64,000 bases of DNA from Castellaniella caeni NBRC 101664 (GTDB lineage Bacteria; Pseudomonadota; Gammaproteobacteria; Burkholderiales; Burkholderiaceae_B). Below are positions 52,083 through 61,641 of the stretch, in pieces. The stretch spans positions 124,001 to 188,000 of the forward strand of contig NZ_BCWN01000001.1 in the NCBI RefSeq assembly GCF_001592225.1, in the 5' to 3' direction. The position numbers were made by a program, and so were the translations under genes. The notes under the pieces are model-generated. The model was given only the letters and a program-made list of their open reading frames with translations. It did no database searches and was not told where the DNA came from. Position 1 is the first letter of the stretch, and every line of letters begins with the position of its first letter.

Positions 52083-52607
52083 ATGACTGTTTCGGTATTC
52101 GATTACGAGGCCGAGCTTGGCGCCTGCGCCGCAGGCGACCGAACCGCCTTCCATTCACTGTACCGCCACGAGGCCCCCGCCATGCGCGCCCTGGCCCTGG
52201 CCATCCTGGACGACGCCGGGCAGGCCGACCGCCTGTTGCACGAAACCTTCGTGCTCATCTGGCGCAACGCCGCCGGCTACAGCGCCAGCATCGGCACGGC
52301 GCGCGCCTGGATGTACAGCATCTTGCGCTACCGCGCCAAGGCACACCGGTACGAACTGCGGCGCATGGGCCAGCACACCGACACGCCCCGGCTGCCCGCG
52401 CTGACGCTGCCGCAAGACGCCAGCCACGACACCATTGCGGGGGTGCTCGCCGCGCTGCCGACGCCGCAGCTCGAAGCCCTGCTGCAGGCCTATCTGCACG
52501 GCGGCGACCTGGCCCACATCGCTGCCCGCCTCGATCGCTCCGAACCCGACATCCAGGCCTCCATCGAATCAGTGCTCACGCACATCGACGAGGCCGTGCG
52601 CGCATGA
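52083..52607 (+). CDS. ECF-type sigma factor (diverged)
   Basis: A 174-residue protein with sigma region 2 (~15-80: FHSLYRHEAPAMRALALAIL, then ETFVLIWRNAAGYSASIGTA and AWMYSILRYRAKAH) and a weak region 4 (~115-170). Region 4 is diverged. It overlaps by 4 bases a membrane anti-sigma-like gene, the usual layout of an ECF pair. ATG 52083 follows GGAAAGA. Divergent from the Atm1-like gene with a 92-base spacer. Regulon unknown. Confidence 0.8.
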   Translation: MTVSVFDYEAELGACAAGDRTAFHSLYRHEAPAMRALALAILDDAGQADRLLHETFVLIWRNAAGYSASIGTARAWMYSILRYRAKAHRYELRRMGQHTDTPRLPALTLPQDASHDTIAGVLAALPTPQLEALLQAYLHGGDLAHIAARLDRSEPDIQASIESVLTHIDEAVRA

Positions 52608-53080
52608 AATCGCACCGCTCCTATTCCGATCACGAAATCGCCCGCTACGTACTCGGCCTGGACAGCCCCGAACACGCGCAGGACATCCAGGCGCGCCTGG
52701 CGCAAGACGACGCCGCCGCGGCCTGCGCACTCAAATGGGAAGCCTATTTCCTCGGCATCGTCGATGCCTTGCCCCCAGCCCCGCCACCCGCCACCGTGCT
52801 GGCGGGCATTCAGGCCACGCTAGGCATCGAAGAAACCCCGACCGACGCTGCGCCGACAACCGGTCGTCCGTCTCACGAAGCGCCGGAAACAGCGAGCGAC
52901 ACGGCCACGACGCCCGCGCCCGCCCGGCCCCGGCGCGCCTGGCGCTTCGGGCGCAAGCAGGCCGTGGTGGCCAGTATCGTCGCCGTCGTGATCATCCTGG
53001 TGGTTCTCGTCCTGTCGGCCAGCCTGCACCACACGTCCAGCACGGTCGTCCAGCAGACGATCGATCTCGACGCGCAATAA
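52604..53080 (+). CDS. Membrane anti-sigma factor-like protein
   Basis: A 158-residue protein: a cytoplasmic N-terminal domain (~1-70) with the motif WEAYFLGIVDALPPAPPPATV found in RskA/ChrR-type anti-sigma factors, a Pro/Thr/Ala-rich linker (~75-115), one membrane segment (VVASIVAVVIILVVLVLSAS, ~123-142) and a short outside tail. It would hold the sigma factor at the membrane. The outside part is too short (~15 residues) to be a large sensor. ATGA overlap with the sigma gene. Confidence 0.75.
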   Translation: MKSHRSYSDHEIARYVLGLDSPEHAQDIQARLAQDDAAAACALKWEAYFLGIVDALPPAPPPATVLAGIQATLGIEETPTDAAPTTGRPSHEAPETASDTATTPAPARPRRAWRFGRKQAVVASIVAVVIILVVLVLSASLHHTSSTVVQQTIDLDAQ

Positions 53081-53126
53081 CAGACTCAGCGTAAACGGCT
53101 CAGCGCACACAGCGGCGCGCCTGCGC

Positions 53127-53151
53127 AAAGCCGGGCTCCTGGCCCGGCTTT
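53127..53151. terminator. Hairpin between anti-sigma and merR genes
   Basis: AAAGCCGGG / CCCGGCTTT form a perfect 9-bp stem with a 7-base loop, with A3/T3 at the ends. It lies between convergent genes and could serve both strands. Confidence 0.55.
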
Positions 53152-53221
53152 GCCTGGTTCGTATGCAGACGTACTCGGCAAACGCAGACGCCAGACCGGC
53201 CCTTCGCGGCCTGGCGACGGC

Positions 53222-53620
53222 TCAGTCGGGCGAGACGCCGCCTTCGAGCGCCTGCCCCAGCTGCGCCCGGATGGCCAGCAGGTCGCTGCGCAGCGCCTGC
53301 AGCTCGGAGCCCTTCAGGCGCACGGCGGCATCGGCATCGTGAGGGACGTCGGCGCCTTCACCCAGGCGGTTGCGCGCCCCGGCAATGGTGAAGCCCTGTT
53401 CGTAGAGCAGGTCGCGGATGCGGCGCACCAGCAGCACTTCGTGGTGCTGGTAATAGCGGCGGTTGCCGCGGCGCTTGACCGGCCGCAGCTGCGAGAATTC
53501 TTGTTCCCAGTAGCGCAGGATGTGCGGCTTGACGCCGCACAGCTCGCTGACTTCGCCGATGGTGAAATAGCGTTTGGCCGGAATGGGTGGCAGAGCGGCT
53601 GCCGTGGTAAGCGTGGTCAT
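53222..53620 (-). CDS. MerR-family regulator adjacent to ihfA
   Basis: A 132-residue MerR-type protein: helix-turn-helix [20 protein letters not shown] (~19-38) and wing [13 protein letters not shown] (~50-62). It lacks a long C-terminal effector domain. A gene of this kind follows ihfA in most betaproteobacteria and many other Proteobacteria; its targets are unknown. ATG overlaps the ihfA stop (ATGA). Confidence 0.88.
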   Translation of the reverse strand: MTTLTTAAALPPIPAKRYFTIGEVSELCGVKPHILRYWEQEFSQLRPVKRRGNRRYYQHHEVLLVRRIRDLLYEQGFTIAGARNRLGEGADVPHDADAAVRLKGSELQALRSDLLAIRAQLGQALEGGVSPD

Positions 53621-53925
53621 GCGGATTCTCCGGTCGCGACGATGCCGTCCTTGAGTTTCTGGCTGGCATGGAAGGTGACCACCCGCCGCGCCAGAATGGG
53701 GATGACTTCGCCGGTCTTGGGATTGCGCCCCGGGCGCGGCGGCTTGTTGCGCACCTGGAAGCTGCCAAAGCCCGAGAGCTTGACCTCGACCCCCTGCACC
53801 AGGGCGTCACGCACCTCGGAGAAGAAGGTGTCCACGACGTCCTTGGCCTCGCGCTTGTTGAGCCCCACCCGCTCGAACAAGAGTTCAGCCAGATGCGCCT
53901 TGGTCAATGTTCGATCCATATCCAC
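53617..53925 (-). CDS. ihfA: Integration host factor subunit alpha
   Basis: A 102-residue HU-family DNA-bending protein. The signature [21 protein letters not shown] contains the intercalating Pro in the beta arm. GTG at 53925 has GGAG nine bases upstream; ATG at 53919 is the alternative. It follows pheT after 11 bases, the usual order. IHF is also the likely DNA bender for the sigma-54 promoter at 61229. Confidence 0.95.
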   Translation of the reverse strand: MDMDRTLTKAHLAELLFERVGLNKREAKDVVDTFFSEVRDALVQGVEVKLSGFGSFQVRNKPPRPGRNPKTGEVIPILARRVVTFHASQKLKDGIVATGESA

Positions 53926-53936
53926 CGAAAATGCTC

Positions 53937-56342
53937 CTATGTACGCAACCGCGCCCCATGCACCCGCGTCAGGGCATCGATGAGACGCTGCATGCAGTAT
54001 TCAATCTGACGATCATCGAGCGTGGCATCCTGCCCCTGGAACCAGAAGCGCAACGCCAGGCTACGCTGTTCGGCCGACGAGGAGTCGCGCCAAATGTCGA
54101 ACAGTTTAATGTCTTTGACCACGGCAAGTGCTTCATCCGCCGCAATCTGGTGCTCAAGTGTATCAAGCACGGCCTGCCACGGCAGGGCGGCATCGACCCA
54201 GACGGCCAGATCGCGGATCACCACAGGCTGGCGCGACAGTTCGACGGGCTGCGGGAAGGGCTGCGTGGCGATCGCCGCCGTGTCGAGTTCGAACACGACC
54301 GGCGCGTGCGGCAAGTCGAGCGCCTGCGCCCAGCGCGGGTGCACCTCGCCGATCCAGCCGATGGCCCGGCCATCGAGCAGCAGGCGGGCGCTGCGCCCCG
54401 GATGCAGGGCCGGGTGGCTGGCCGCCTCGCAGCGCAGGCCCGCGGCCTGGGCGCCCAGCAGGGATTGCAGGTCGCGCTTGACGTCGAAGAAGTCGACCGG
54501 ACGACTGGCCTCGCCCCACTGCTCGGGCACGGCGGGCCCCCAGGCCGCGGCGGCCAGGTGCGTGGGCTGCGCCACGCCGGCCACCGCCAGGGCGCCATCG
54601 GCCACCGAGGCGTCGCGCGCGAACACGCGCCCCAGTTCGAAGACGCGCACACGCGTCTGACGGTGCCGGGCGTTGTGGGCAATATTGGCCAGCAGGCCAC
54701 CGATCAGGCTGGAACGCATCACCGCCAGCTGGCTGGCGATCGGGTTGAGCAGGCGGATGGGCTGCGCGTTGCCGCAGTAGTTCTGTTCCCAGGCCTCTTC
54801 CACGAAGGAAAAATTGATGACTTCCTGGTAATCCAGCGCCGCCATGCCGGCCCGCAGGGCGTGCGGCCCGCGCAGCACTTCCGGTTGCACCCGCATGCGG
54901 GCGGGCGCCATGGGGGGCAGATCGGGGATCTGATCAAAGCCGTAGATACGCGCCACTTCTTCGATGAGGTCTTCTTCAATACCCAGATCGAAGCGCGCCG
55001 CGGGCGGCGTCACCCAGAAATCGTCGCCGTCCTGGCGGAAATCGAAGCCCAGGCTGCCAAACACGGTGGCCACCTGCCCGGCGGACAGCTGGATGCCGAG
55101 CACACGCGCGCAGCGCGACAGGCGCATGCGCACGGGCTCGCGCGTCGGCAGGCGGATGATCTGGTCGTCCACGGGGCCGGCCTGCCCGCCGCAGATGTCC
55201 AGGATCAGCCGGGTCATGATGTCGAGATGGGCCGGAATTGTGGAAAAATCGACGCCACGCTCGAAGCGGTGGCCTGCCTCGGAGGTGAGCTTGTAGCGGC
55301 GCGGGCGGCCCATGATGGCCTCGGGCCACCAGAAAGCCGCTTCCAGGAAGACGTCCGTGGTGTCGAGCGTGACGGCCGAGGCCAACCCCCCCATGATGCC
55401 CGCCAGGCTTTCAAGCGTATCGCCCGTCCCGATGACACCGACATCGGGCGTCAGCGTGACGGTCTGCTCGTTGAGCAGTTGCAGCTGCTCGCCCTCGCGC
55501 GCCCAGCGCACGGTGAGGCCGCCCCGGATGCGCTGCAGGTCGAAGACGTGGGTGGGCCGCCCGAGTTCGAGCATGACGTAGTTGGAAATATCCACCAGGG
55601 CCGAGACCGAACGCTGGCCCGCGCGCTCGAGGCGCGCCTTCATCCAGTCGGGCGTCTGGGCGCGCGCATTGACGCCGCGCACGATGCGCCCGGCAAAGCG
55701 ACCACACAGATCGGGGGCCTGCACATTCACCGGCAGGCGGTCTTGCAGCGTGACGTCGATCTCGGGGACGGGCGGCGTTTGCAGGACGCAACCGGTCAGC
55801 GCTGCGACCTCGCGCGCAACCCCCTGAATCGACAGGCAATCGGCGCGGTTGGGCGTGAGCTTGATGGTGAAGATGGTGTCGTCCAGCTGCAAGGCAGCGC
55901 GGATGTCGGTGCCTGGCACGAGCTGCGCGGAGAGTTCGAGCAGACCGGCGTGGTCTTGCGACAGCCCCAGTTCGCGCGCCGAGCACAGCATGCCGAAGGA
56001 TTCGACCCCGCGCATCTTCACCGGGCCGATCTTCATGCCGCCCGGCAGTTCTGCGCCGATGCGCGCGAGCGGCACCACCAGGCCCGCGGCGGCGTTGGGC
56101 GCGCCGCAGACGATCTGCAGCGGCGTGCCCGAGCCGTCATCCACCTGGCAGACGTGCAGCTTGTCGGCATTGGGGTGATCGGCCACCGACACGATGCGCG
56201 CGACCACCACGCCCGCGAAGGGCGGCGCATAGGGCGCGGCCTCTTCGACCTCGAGGCCCGCCATGGTGAGGCGATGCGCCAGCGTTTGGCTGTCGATCTC
56301 GGGATTGGCCCAGGCGCGCAGCCACGATTCAGGAAATTGCAT
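53937..56342 (-). CDS. pheT: Phenylalanyl-tRNA synthetase beta subunit
   Basis: An 801-residue subunit with, in order, an N-terminal EMAP/tRNA-binding domain (~40-150: [20 protein letters not shown]), B3/B4 editing domain (~210-395), B5 domain (~400-475), the catalytic-like core and a C-terminal FDX-ACB anticodon-binding domain (~705-800). ATG 56342 starts the canonical [11 protein letters not shown]. It functions as an alpha2-beta2 tetramer with PheS. Confidence 0.97.
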   Translation of the reverse strand: MQFPESWLRAWANPEIDSQTLAHRLTMAGLEVEEAAPYAPPFAGVVVARIVSVADHPNADKLHVCQVDDGSGTPLQIVCGAPNAAAGLVVPLARIGAELPGGMKIGPVKMRGVESFGMLCSARELGLSQDHAGLLELSAQLVPGTDIRAALQLDDTIFTIKLTPNRADCLSIQGVAREVAALTGCVLQTPPVPEIDVTLQDRLPVNVQAPDLCGRFAGRIVRGVNARAQTPDWMKARLERAGQRSVSALVDISNYVMLELGRPTHVFDLQRIRGGLTVRWAREGEQLQLLNEQTVTLTPDVGVIGTGDTLESLAGIMGGLASAVTLDTTDVFLEAAFWWPEAIMGRPRRYKLTSEAGHRFERGVDFSTIPAHLDIMTRLILDICGGQAGPVDDQIIRLPTREPVRMRLSRCARVLGIQLSAGQVATVFGSLGFDFRQDGDDFWVTPPAARFDLGIEEDLIEEVARIYGFDQIPDLPPMAPARMRVQPEVLRGPHALRAGMAALDYQEVINFSFVEEAWEQNYCGNAQPIRLLNPIASQLAVMRSSLIGGLLANIAHNARHRQTRVRVFELGRVFARDASVADGALAVAGVAQPTHLAAAAWGPAVPEQWGEASRPVDFFDVKRDLQSLLGAQAAGLRCEAASHPALHPGRSARLLLDGRAIGWIGEVHPRWAQALDLPHAPVVFELDTAAIATQPFPQPVELSRQPVVIRDLAVWVDAALPWQAVLDTLEHQIAADEALAVVKDIKLFDIWRDSSSAEQRSLALRFWFQGQDATLDDRQIEYCMQRLIDALTRVHGARLRT

Positions 56343-56356
56343 GATTGGATTCCGTA

Positions 56357-57379
56357 CTAGACGTTGAACTGGCGCAGGAAGCGCAGATCGCCTTCGAAGA
56401 ACTGGCGCAGATCGTTGACGCCGTAACGCAGCATGGTGAGGCGTTCGAGGCCGGAGCCAAAGGCAAAGCCCATGTAGCGTTCGGGATCGAGGCCGAAATT
56501 GCGCACCACCTGCGGGTGCACCTGGCCCGAACCGGAGATTTCCAGCCAGCGCCCCTGGTTGGGCCCCGAGGTGAACATCATGTCGATTTCCGCCGAGGGC
56601 TCGGTGAAGGGGAAGAACGACGGCCGGAAGCGCAGGGTGAGGTCTTCGGTCTCGAAGAAGGCGCGCAGGAAATTCGTGTATACGCCCTTGAGGTCGGCAA
56701 ACGAAATGTTCTCGGCGATCCACAGGCCTTCGACCTGATGGAACATCGGCGAGTGCGTGGCGTCGCTATCGACGCGGTAGGTGCGCCCCGGCGCGATCAC
56801 CTTGATGGGCGGGGTGTTCATGCGGGCATAGCGCACCTGCATGGGACTGGTGTGCGTGCGCAGCACCAGCGGCAGGCCCCCGGCATCCTGCATATCGACG
56901 TAGAAAGTGTCCTGCATCGAGCGCGCGGGGTGGTTCTCGGGGTTGTTCAGCGACGTGAAATTGGTCCAATCGTTTTCGATCTCGGGCCCATCGGCGACAT
57001 CGAAACCGATCGAACGGAAAATCTGCTCGACGCGCTGCCAGGTGCGGATGACGGGGTGAATACCCCCCGTACCTCGGCCCCGCCCCGGCAGCGTGACGTC
57101 GATGGTCTCGGCCGCCAGACGGCGCTCGAGCGCAGCCTGCGCCATATCGGCACGACGCGCGTTGAGCAGCGCCTCGATCTGCTGCTTGGCCTGATTGATC
57201 TGCGCACCGCGGCTGCGTTTTTCTTCGCCTTGCAAACTGGCCAGGCCCTTGAGCAAGGCGGTCAGCGAGCCCTGCTTGCCAAGAAAGGCGGCCTTTTCGT
57301 TTTCCAGCGTGGCGGCGTCCTGTGCCTGGGCAAAGCGGCCCCGCGCCTGATTGATCAGCTCGTCGAGCGTCGTATCCAT
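56357..57379 (-). CDS. pheS: Phenylalanyl-tRNA synthetase alpha subunit
   Basis: A 340-residue class II synthetase: an N-terminal coiled coil (~1-90) and catalytic domain with motif 2 ([19 protein letters not shown]) and motif 3 ([17 protein letters not shown], with Ala in the position linked to analogue selectivity). ATG 57379 follows GGAAG. The 13 bases before pheT indicate one operon. A 12-bp hairpin followed by TTTT lies just upstream and could attenuate expression. Confidence 0.97.
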   Translation of the reverse strand: MDTTLDELINQARGRFAQAQDAATLENEKAAFLGKQGSLTALLKGLASLQGEEKRSRGAQINQAKQQIEALLNARRADMAQAALERRLAAETIDVTLPGRGRGTGGIHPVIRTWQRVEQIFRSIGFDVADGPEIENDWTNFTSLNNPENHPARSMQDTFYVDMQDAGGLPLVLRTHTSPMQVRYARMNTPPIKVIAPGRTYRVDSDATHSPMFHQVEGLWIAENISFADLKGVYTNFLRAFFETEDLTLRFRPSFFPFTEPSAEIDMMFTSGPNQGRWLEISGSGQVHPQVVRNFGLDPERYMGFAFGSGLERLTMLRYGVNDLRQFFEGDLRFLRQFNV

Positions 57380-57393
57380 AGTTTCTTCCAAAA

Positions 57394-57425
57394 CGCAAAC
57401 GGAGCCCAAAAGAGCTCCGTTTGCG
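57394..57425 (-). terminator. Hairpin in front of pheS (attenuator candidate)
   Basis: CGCAAACGGAGC / GCTCCGTTTGCG form a perfect 12-bp stem with an 8-base loop, followed on the minus strand by TTTTGG and then the pheS ribosome site. It separates the ribosomal genes rplT-rpmI from pheST. Confidence 0.7.
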
Positions 57426-57457
57426 ATGAGACAGAATCGAAAACGAAACTGTGTCGT

Positions 57458-57817
57458 TTAGGCAGCCAGTGCAGACTTTGCCTGGGCCACGATGGCAGCG
57501 AAGCCGGCCTTGTCGCGCACGGCCATGTCGGCCAGCACCTTGCGGTCGAGTTCGATCGAGGCTTTCTTCAGGCCGGCGATGAACACGCTGTAGGTGACGC
57601 CGAGTTCGCGGCAGCCCGCATTGATGCGGGTGATCCAGAGCGCGCGGAAGGTGCGCTTCTTGTTGCGGCGATCGCGGTAGGCATACTGGCCAGCGCGCAT
57701 GACCGCTTGCTTGGCAACCCGGAATACGTTGCCACGACGGCCACGGTAACCCTTGGCGGCTTTGAGGACTTTTTTATGGCGTGCACGAGCAGTGACGCCG
57801 CGTTTGACGCGAGGCAT
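57458..57817 (-). CDS. rplT: 50S ribosomal protein L20
   Basis: A 119-residue L20: [20 protein letters not shown] at the start and [20 protein letters not shown] near the end. It binds 23S rRNA early in assembly and, in E. coli, represses its own operon by binding the mRNA. It follows rpmI by 13 bases. Confidence 0.98.
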   Translation of the reverse strand: MPRVKRGVTARARHKKVLKAAKGYRGRRGNVFRVAKQAVMRAGQYAYRDRRNKKRTFRALWITRINAGCRELGVTYSVFIAGLKKASIELDRKVLADMAVRDKAGFAAIVAQAKSALAA

Positions 57818-57830
57818 GAGGAATCTCCGA

Positions 57831-58028
57831 TCAGGCGAAAGGCAACATCGCCTTCACGGAAGCGACGTTCGTTTCATGGACAGCAGCCGAACCACGCAGC
57901 TGGCGCTTGTTTTTCGTGGTCTTCTTGGTCAGGATGTGACGCTTGAAAGCCTGGCCGCGCTTGATGGAACCACTGCCGCGCACCTTAAAGCGCTTGGAGG
58001 CGCCTTTTTTGCTCTTCATTTTGGGCAT
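57831..58028 (-). CDS. rpmI: 50S ribosomal protein L35
   Basis: A 65-residue L35 starting [23 protein letters not shown] 58028 gives the canonical start. In E. coli and many relatives rpmI-rplT directly follow infC; here no infC is upstream, and the genes have their own promoter in front of a ~146-base leader. Confidence 0.97.
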   Translation of the reverse strand: MPKMKSKKGASKRFKVRGSGSIKRGQAFKRHILTKKTTKNKRQLRGSAAVHETNVASVKAMLPFA

Positions 58029-58113
58029 GACGATACTCTGTTGGCTTGGCAAACCCAGGTGGCCAGACACATCGGGCACTTGTTTGACCTGATATTTGCA
58101 AATGAATGAACCC

Positions 58114-58136
58114 GGCCATGCGCAACCAGCATGGCC
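58114..58136 (-). promoter_or_regulatory. Leader hairpin upstream of rpmI
   Basis: GGCCATGC / GCATGGCC form a perfect 8-bp stem in the 5' leader of rpmI-rplT, about 86 bases before the rpmI start. It could be part of an L20-binding leader structure. Confidence 0.4.
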
Positions 58137-58175
58137 AAGCCTTGTTCTCAAAATAGGCTTTGAGAAAAGCCCTTG

Positions 58176-58205
58176 ATTATAGGGCGATTTACTCGGTTTT
58201 GTCGA
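58176..58205 (-). promoter_or_regulatory. Promoter of rpmI-rplT-pheST operon
   Basis: On the minus strand TCGACA (58205-58200) and TATAAT (58181-58176) are separated by 18 bases. The -10 is a perfect match and the -35 has 5 of 6. The -35 lies in the last codons of ubiK. Confidence 0.7.
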
Positions 58206-58437
58206 GTTGCTGTTCAAGTGCCTGCACACGGGCCTCGAGTGCCTCGACGCGTTCCAGCGCGCGGGCAAGCAGGTCGGTCTGCACGTCGAACTCTTCGCGC
58301 GTGATGAGATCCATGCGCGCGAAGGTTTGCGCCATCAAGGCCTTGACGTTGCGCTCGATGTCGGCGGCGGGCGTCTTGGACAGCAGATCGGACATGTTCT
58401 TCTGAAAATCATCAAACCACTGGTTGGGGGCGATCAT
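58189..58437 (-). CDS. ubiK: Ubiquinone biosynthesis accessory factor UbiK
   Basis: An 82-residue protein of the YqiC/BMFP family with an amphipathic N-terminal half ([21 protein letters not shown]) and a C-terminal coiled coil ([18 protein letters not shown]). UbiK assists the soluble ubiquinone synthesis complex. It lies upstream of the ribosomal operon and downstream of comM; its 3' end carries the rpmI promoter. Confidence 0.9.
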   Translation of the reverse strand: MIAPNQWFDDFQKNMSDLLSKTPAADIERNVKALMAQTFARMDLITREEFDVQTDLLARALERVEALEARVQALEQQLDKTE

Positions 58438-58525
58438 CGCAGCCTCCTGGACGAAAATCGTAGTTTAACCGGCCCGTGGCCCGGCGGTCTGCCGATGGCC
58501 GCGCTGCGCGCAGCCGCTGTGGATC

Positions 58526-60055
58526 TCAGGAAGCAAGCGCCAGCGAACGGGGGCCGGGCTGGGGTCGGAACTGAATCGCCTCGGCCAGGTGGGCCGCAGT
58601 CAGCGCATCGGCCCCCTGCACGTCGGCCAGGGTGCGAGCCACCCGCACGATGCGCTGAGTCGCCCGGGCCGACAGGCCCAGAGCGTCCACGGTGCGGGCC
58701 AGCAAGGCCTCGCCTTGGGCGTCGAGCGGAGCGTACCGGGCCAGGTCGGCTGCCTCCAGGCGCGCGTTGACGCAGCCCTGACGAGCCAGCTGCCGCGCTC
58801 GCGCCGCCAGCACCCGCTCGCGCACCCTGGCTGATGGCTCGCCGGGCGCAGCCTGGTGCCAGGCCTGCTCGACCCCCAGCGCGACGTGCAAGTCGATGCG
58901 ATCCAGCAAGGGCCCCGACACCTGGGCCCGGTAGCGCACGATGCGTTCCTGCGAACAGCGGCAGACCTGGCGCGGATGCCCCAGCCAGCCACAGGGACAG
59001 GGATTCATCGCCGCCACCAGCTGGAAACGTGCGGGAAAGCGGCAGCTGCCCGCTGCCCGGGACACGGTCACCTGCCCGGTTTCCAGCGGCTCGCGCAAGG
59101 CCTCCAGCGCGCGGCGTTCGAACTCGGGCAGCTCATCCAGGAACAGCACGCCGTGGTGCGCCAAGCTGATTTCGCCGGGCCGGGGCAGCGCCCCGCCGCC
59201 CACCAGCGCGGGCATCGATGCCCCGTGGTGAGGCGCCCGGAAAGGTGGTTCGACCGGCAAGGCCGTAACGGGCTGCAGCAGGCCGCGCACCGCCGCCACT
59301 TCCAGCGCCTGCAGCCGCGTCAGGGGCGGCAGCAGGCCGGGCAGACGCTGCGCCAGCATGCTCTTGCCCACCCCCGGCGGCCCGGCCATCAGCAGACTGT
59401 GGCCGCCGGCAGCGGCCAGTTCCAGGGCGCGGCGGGCCGTGGCCTGCCCCCGGACGTCGGCCAGGCAGCCCGTGATGCCGCCGGGCTCATCAGGCACCGA
59501 GGCCTGCGCCTGCGGCAGCGGCTCGCGCCCCGCGAAGTGGGCAACCACGGCATCCAGGCTGACAGCGGCCAGCACACGCAAGTCTGGCACACAGGCGGCG
59601 ACCCCCGCCGCTTGCGGCGCCAGAATCAGCGTGGCGTGCGGATCGTCGCGCGCGACGGCCAGCGCGATGGCCAGGGCCGCGTCGGTCGGCACCAGCACGC
59701 CCGTGAGGGACAGCTCCCCCGCCAGAACGTAGTGGCGCAGGTCGGGCCCCTGCCCCTGCGCGTCCACGACCTGCCCAGAAGCGAGCAGCACACCCAGGGC
59801 GATCGGCAGGTCGAAGCGGCCCGACTCCTTGGGCAGGTCGGCGGGCGCCAGATTGGCCGTGATGCGCCCCGCCGGAAACTCGAAACCACAATTCAAAATG
59901 GCCGAGCGCACCCGCTCGCGGCTTTCGCGCACGCCCGCGCCCGGGAGGCCGACCAAAGAAAAAGCAGGCAGGCCATTTCCGACGTGTACCTCCACCTGAA
60001 CGGGCCGGGCCTGCAGCCCGAACAAGGCACGGCTTGCCAGCACCGCCAGCGACAT
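58526..60055 (-). CDS. comM: YifB/ComM-type Mg-chelatase-like ATPase
   Basis: A 509-residue AAA+ protein. It has an N-terminal Lon-protease-like domain (~1-170), a Mg-chelatase-type ATPase domain (Walker A GPPGVGKSM, Walker B GVLFLDELPEF) and a C-terminal domain; MNPCPCGWLGHP has the Cys motif. In naturally competent bacteria ComM drives branch migration during transformation. The gene order ubiK-comM before P-II/amtB resembles other Alcaligenaceae. Confidence 0.95.
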   Translation of the reverse strand: MSLAVLASRALFGLQARPVQVEVHVGNGLPAFSLVGLPGAGVRESRERVRSAILNCGFEFPAGRITANLAPADLPKESGRFDLPIALGVLLASGQVVDAQGQGPDLRHYVLAGELSLTGVLVPTDAALAIALAVARDDPHATLILAPQAAGVAACVPDLRVLAAVSLDAVVAHFAGREPLPQAQASVPDEPGGITGCLADVRGQATARRALELAAAGGHSLLMAGPPGVGKSMLAQRLPGLLPPLTRLQALEVAAVRGLLQPVTALPVEPPFRAPHHGASMPALVGGGALPRPGEISLAHHGVLFLDELPEFERRALEALREPLETGQVTVSRAAGSCRFPARFQLVAAMNPCPCGWLGHPRQVCRCSQERIVRYRAQVSGPLLDRIDLHVALGVEQAWHQAAPGEPSARVRERVLAARARQLARQGCVNARLEAADLARYAPLDAQGEALLARTVDALGLSARATQRIVRVARTLADVQGADALTAAHLAEAIQFRPQPGPRSLALAS

Positions 60056-60248
60056 GGACGCCTCCTTCTGCGCTTGGTTCCAGGAATATCACTTCGAGAA
60101 CACTATACGCAGGCCGGCCCCGCCCCGGCGCACCACCAGGACAAAACGATCCCGCCCCGGCCCAGGCAGTGCGTCGGCAGGAATCGCGCTCAAGCCATGG
60201 GGGTCGGATCGACGAACCGGGGCCGCCGGGTCTTTCAGGCCGCACCAT
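60056..60248. other. Spacer upstream of comM
   Basis: No gene is supported. A TATAGT sequence on the minus strand (around 60104-60110) is a possible -10 box for comM. The stretch from 60056 to the lipoprotein gene at 60362 is 306 bases, and its right part carries the lipoprotein terminator. Confidence 0.4.
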
Positions 60249-60292
60249 GAAAAACACCCCGTCGGCCGGATCGGAGTCCAGTCGGCGGGGTG
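60249..60292 (-). terminator. Intrinsic terminator of the lipoprotein gene
   Basis: On the minus strand CACCCCG pairs with CGGGGTG across an internal structured loop and is followed by TTTTTC. Confidence 0.7.
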
Positions 60293-60361
60293 CGGTGTAC
60301 TCGCGGGCCCGCGCGGAAACCGCCTGGCGGCGATGCGGCGCGGGCCTGGCGGGCGGCAGGC

Positions 60362-60775
60362 TTACTTGCTGCTGCCGTTGCCCACGGCGCCTTGAATGGC
60401 GGCGTCGGCCTTGGCCGCGCCTTCCTTGACGGATTCGCGGGCGCTATTGGCCGCGTCGCCCGCCTTGGCGGCCAGTTCGCCAGCTTTGTCGGCCACGGCG
60501 TGACCGACTTCAGCGGCCTTGTCCTTGGCTTCGCTGGCGGATTCCTTCACCTTGTCGCCCAGGGAGGACTGCTCACCGGCGGGCGCACTGTCTTGCGGCG
60601 GCGTCGATTGCTGTTCGGGCGTTGTGGGCGCGGCCGGCTGAGCCGGCGCCGGCGAGGTGGCCGGAGCGGGTGCGCTCTCGGGAGCCTTGGGTGCATCCGA
60701 CTTGGAGCAAGCAGCCAGCAGGCTCAGCGATGCGGCCGCGACGGCCAAAGTCAGCGTCTTGCGCGTCATATTCAT
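60362..60775 (-). CDS. Ala/Lys-rich lipoprotein with repeat helix
   Basis: A 137-residue lipoprotein. Signal peptide with lipobox SLLAACS (Cys ~22). After a Pro/Ala-rich linker (~25-70), the rest is a charged Ala/Lys/Asp/Glu repeat of 11-residue character (SASEAKDKAAEVGHAVADKA), similar in style to LEA/apolipoprotein-like stress proteins and YjgH/OsmC-type neighbours, but of no family I can name. ATG at 60775 is followed by Met-Thr-Arg-Lys-Thr; the upstream frame is not needed. A terminator follows. Probably outer-membrane anchored and amphipathic. Confidence 0.6.
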   Translation of the reverse strand: MNMTRKTLTLAVAAASLSLLAACSKSDAPKAPESAPAPATSPAPAQPAAPTTPEQQSTPPQDSAPAGEQSSLGDKVKESASEAKDKAAEVGHAVADKAGELAAKAGDAANSARESVKEGAAKADAAIQGAVGNGSSK

Positions 60776-61618
<843 letters not shown>

Positions 61619-61641
61619 ACGCACACAAGGAGATGGACAGC

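Noticed and set aside
57426-57457. Phe-rich leader peptide before pheS (Phe codons in the rplT-pheS gap)
   Set aside because: The frame with three Phe codons has no start codon and follows the rplT stop directly; it cannot be shown to be translated.
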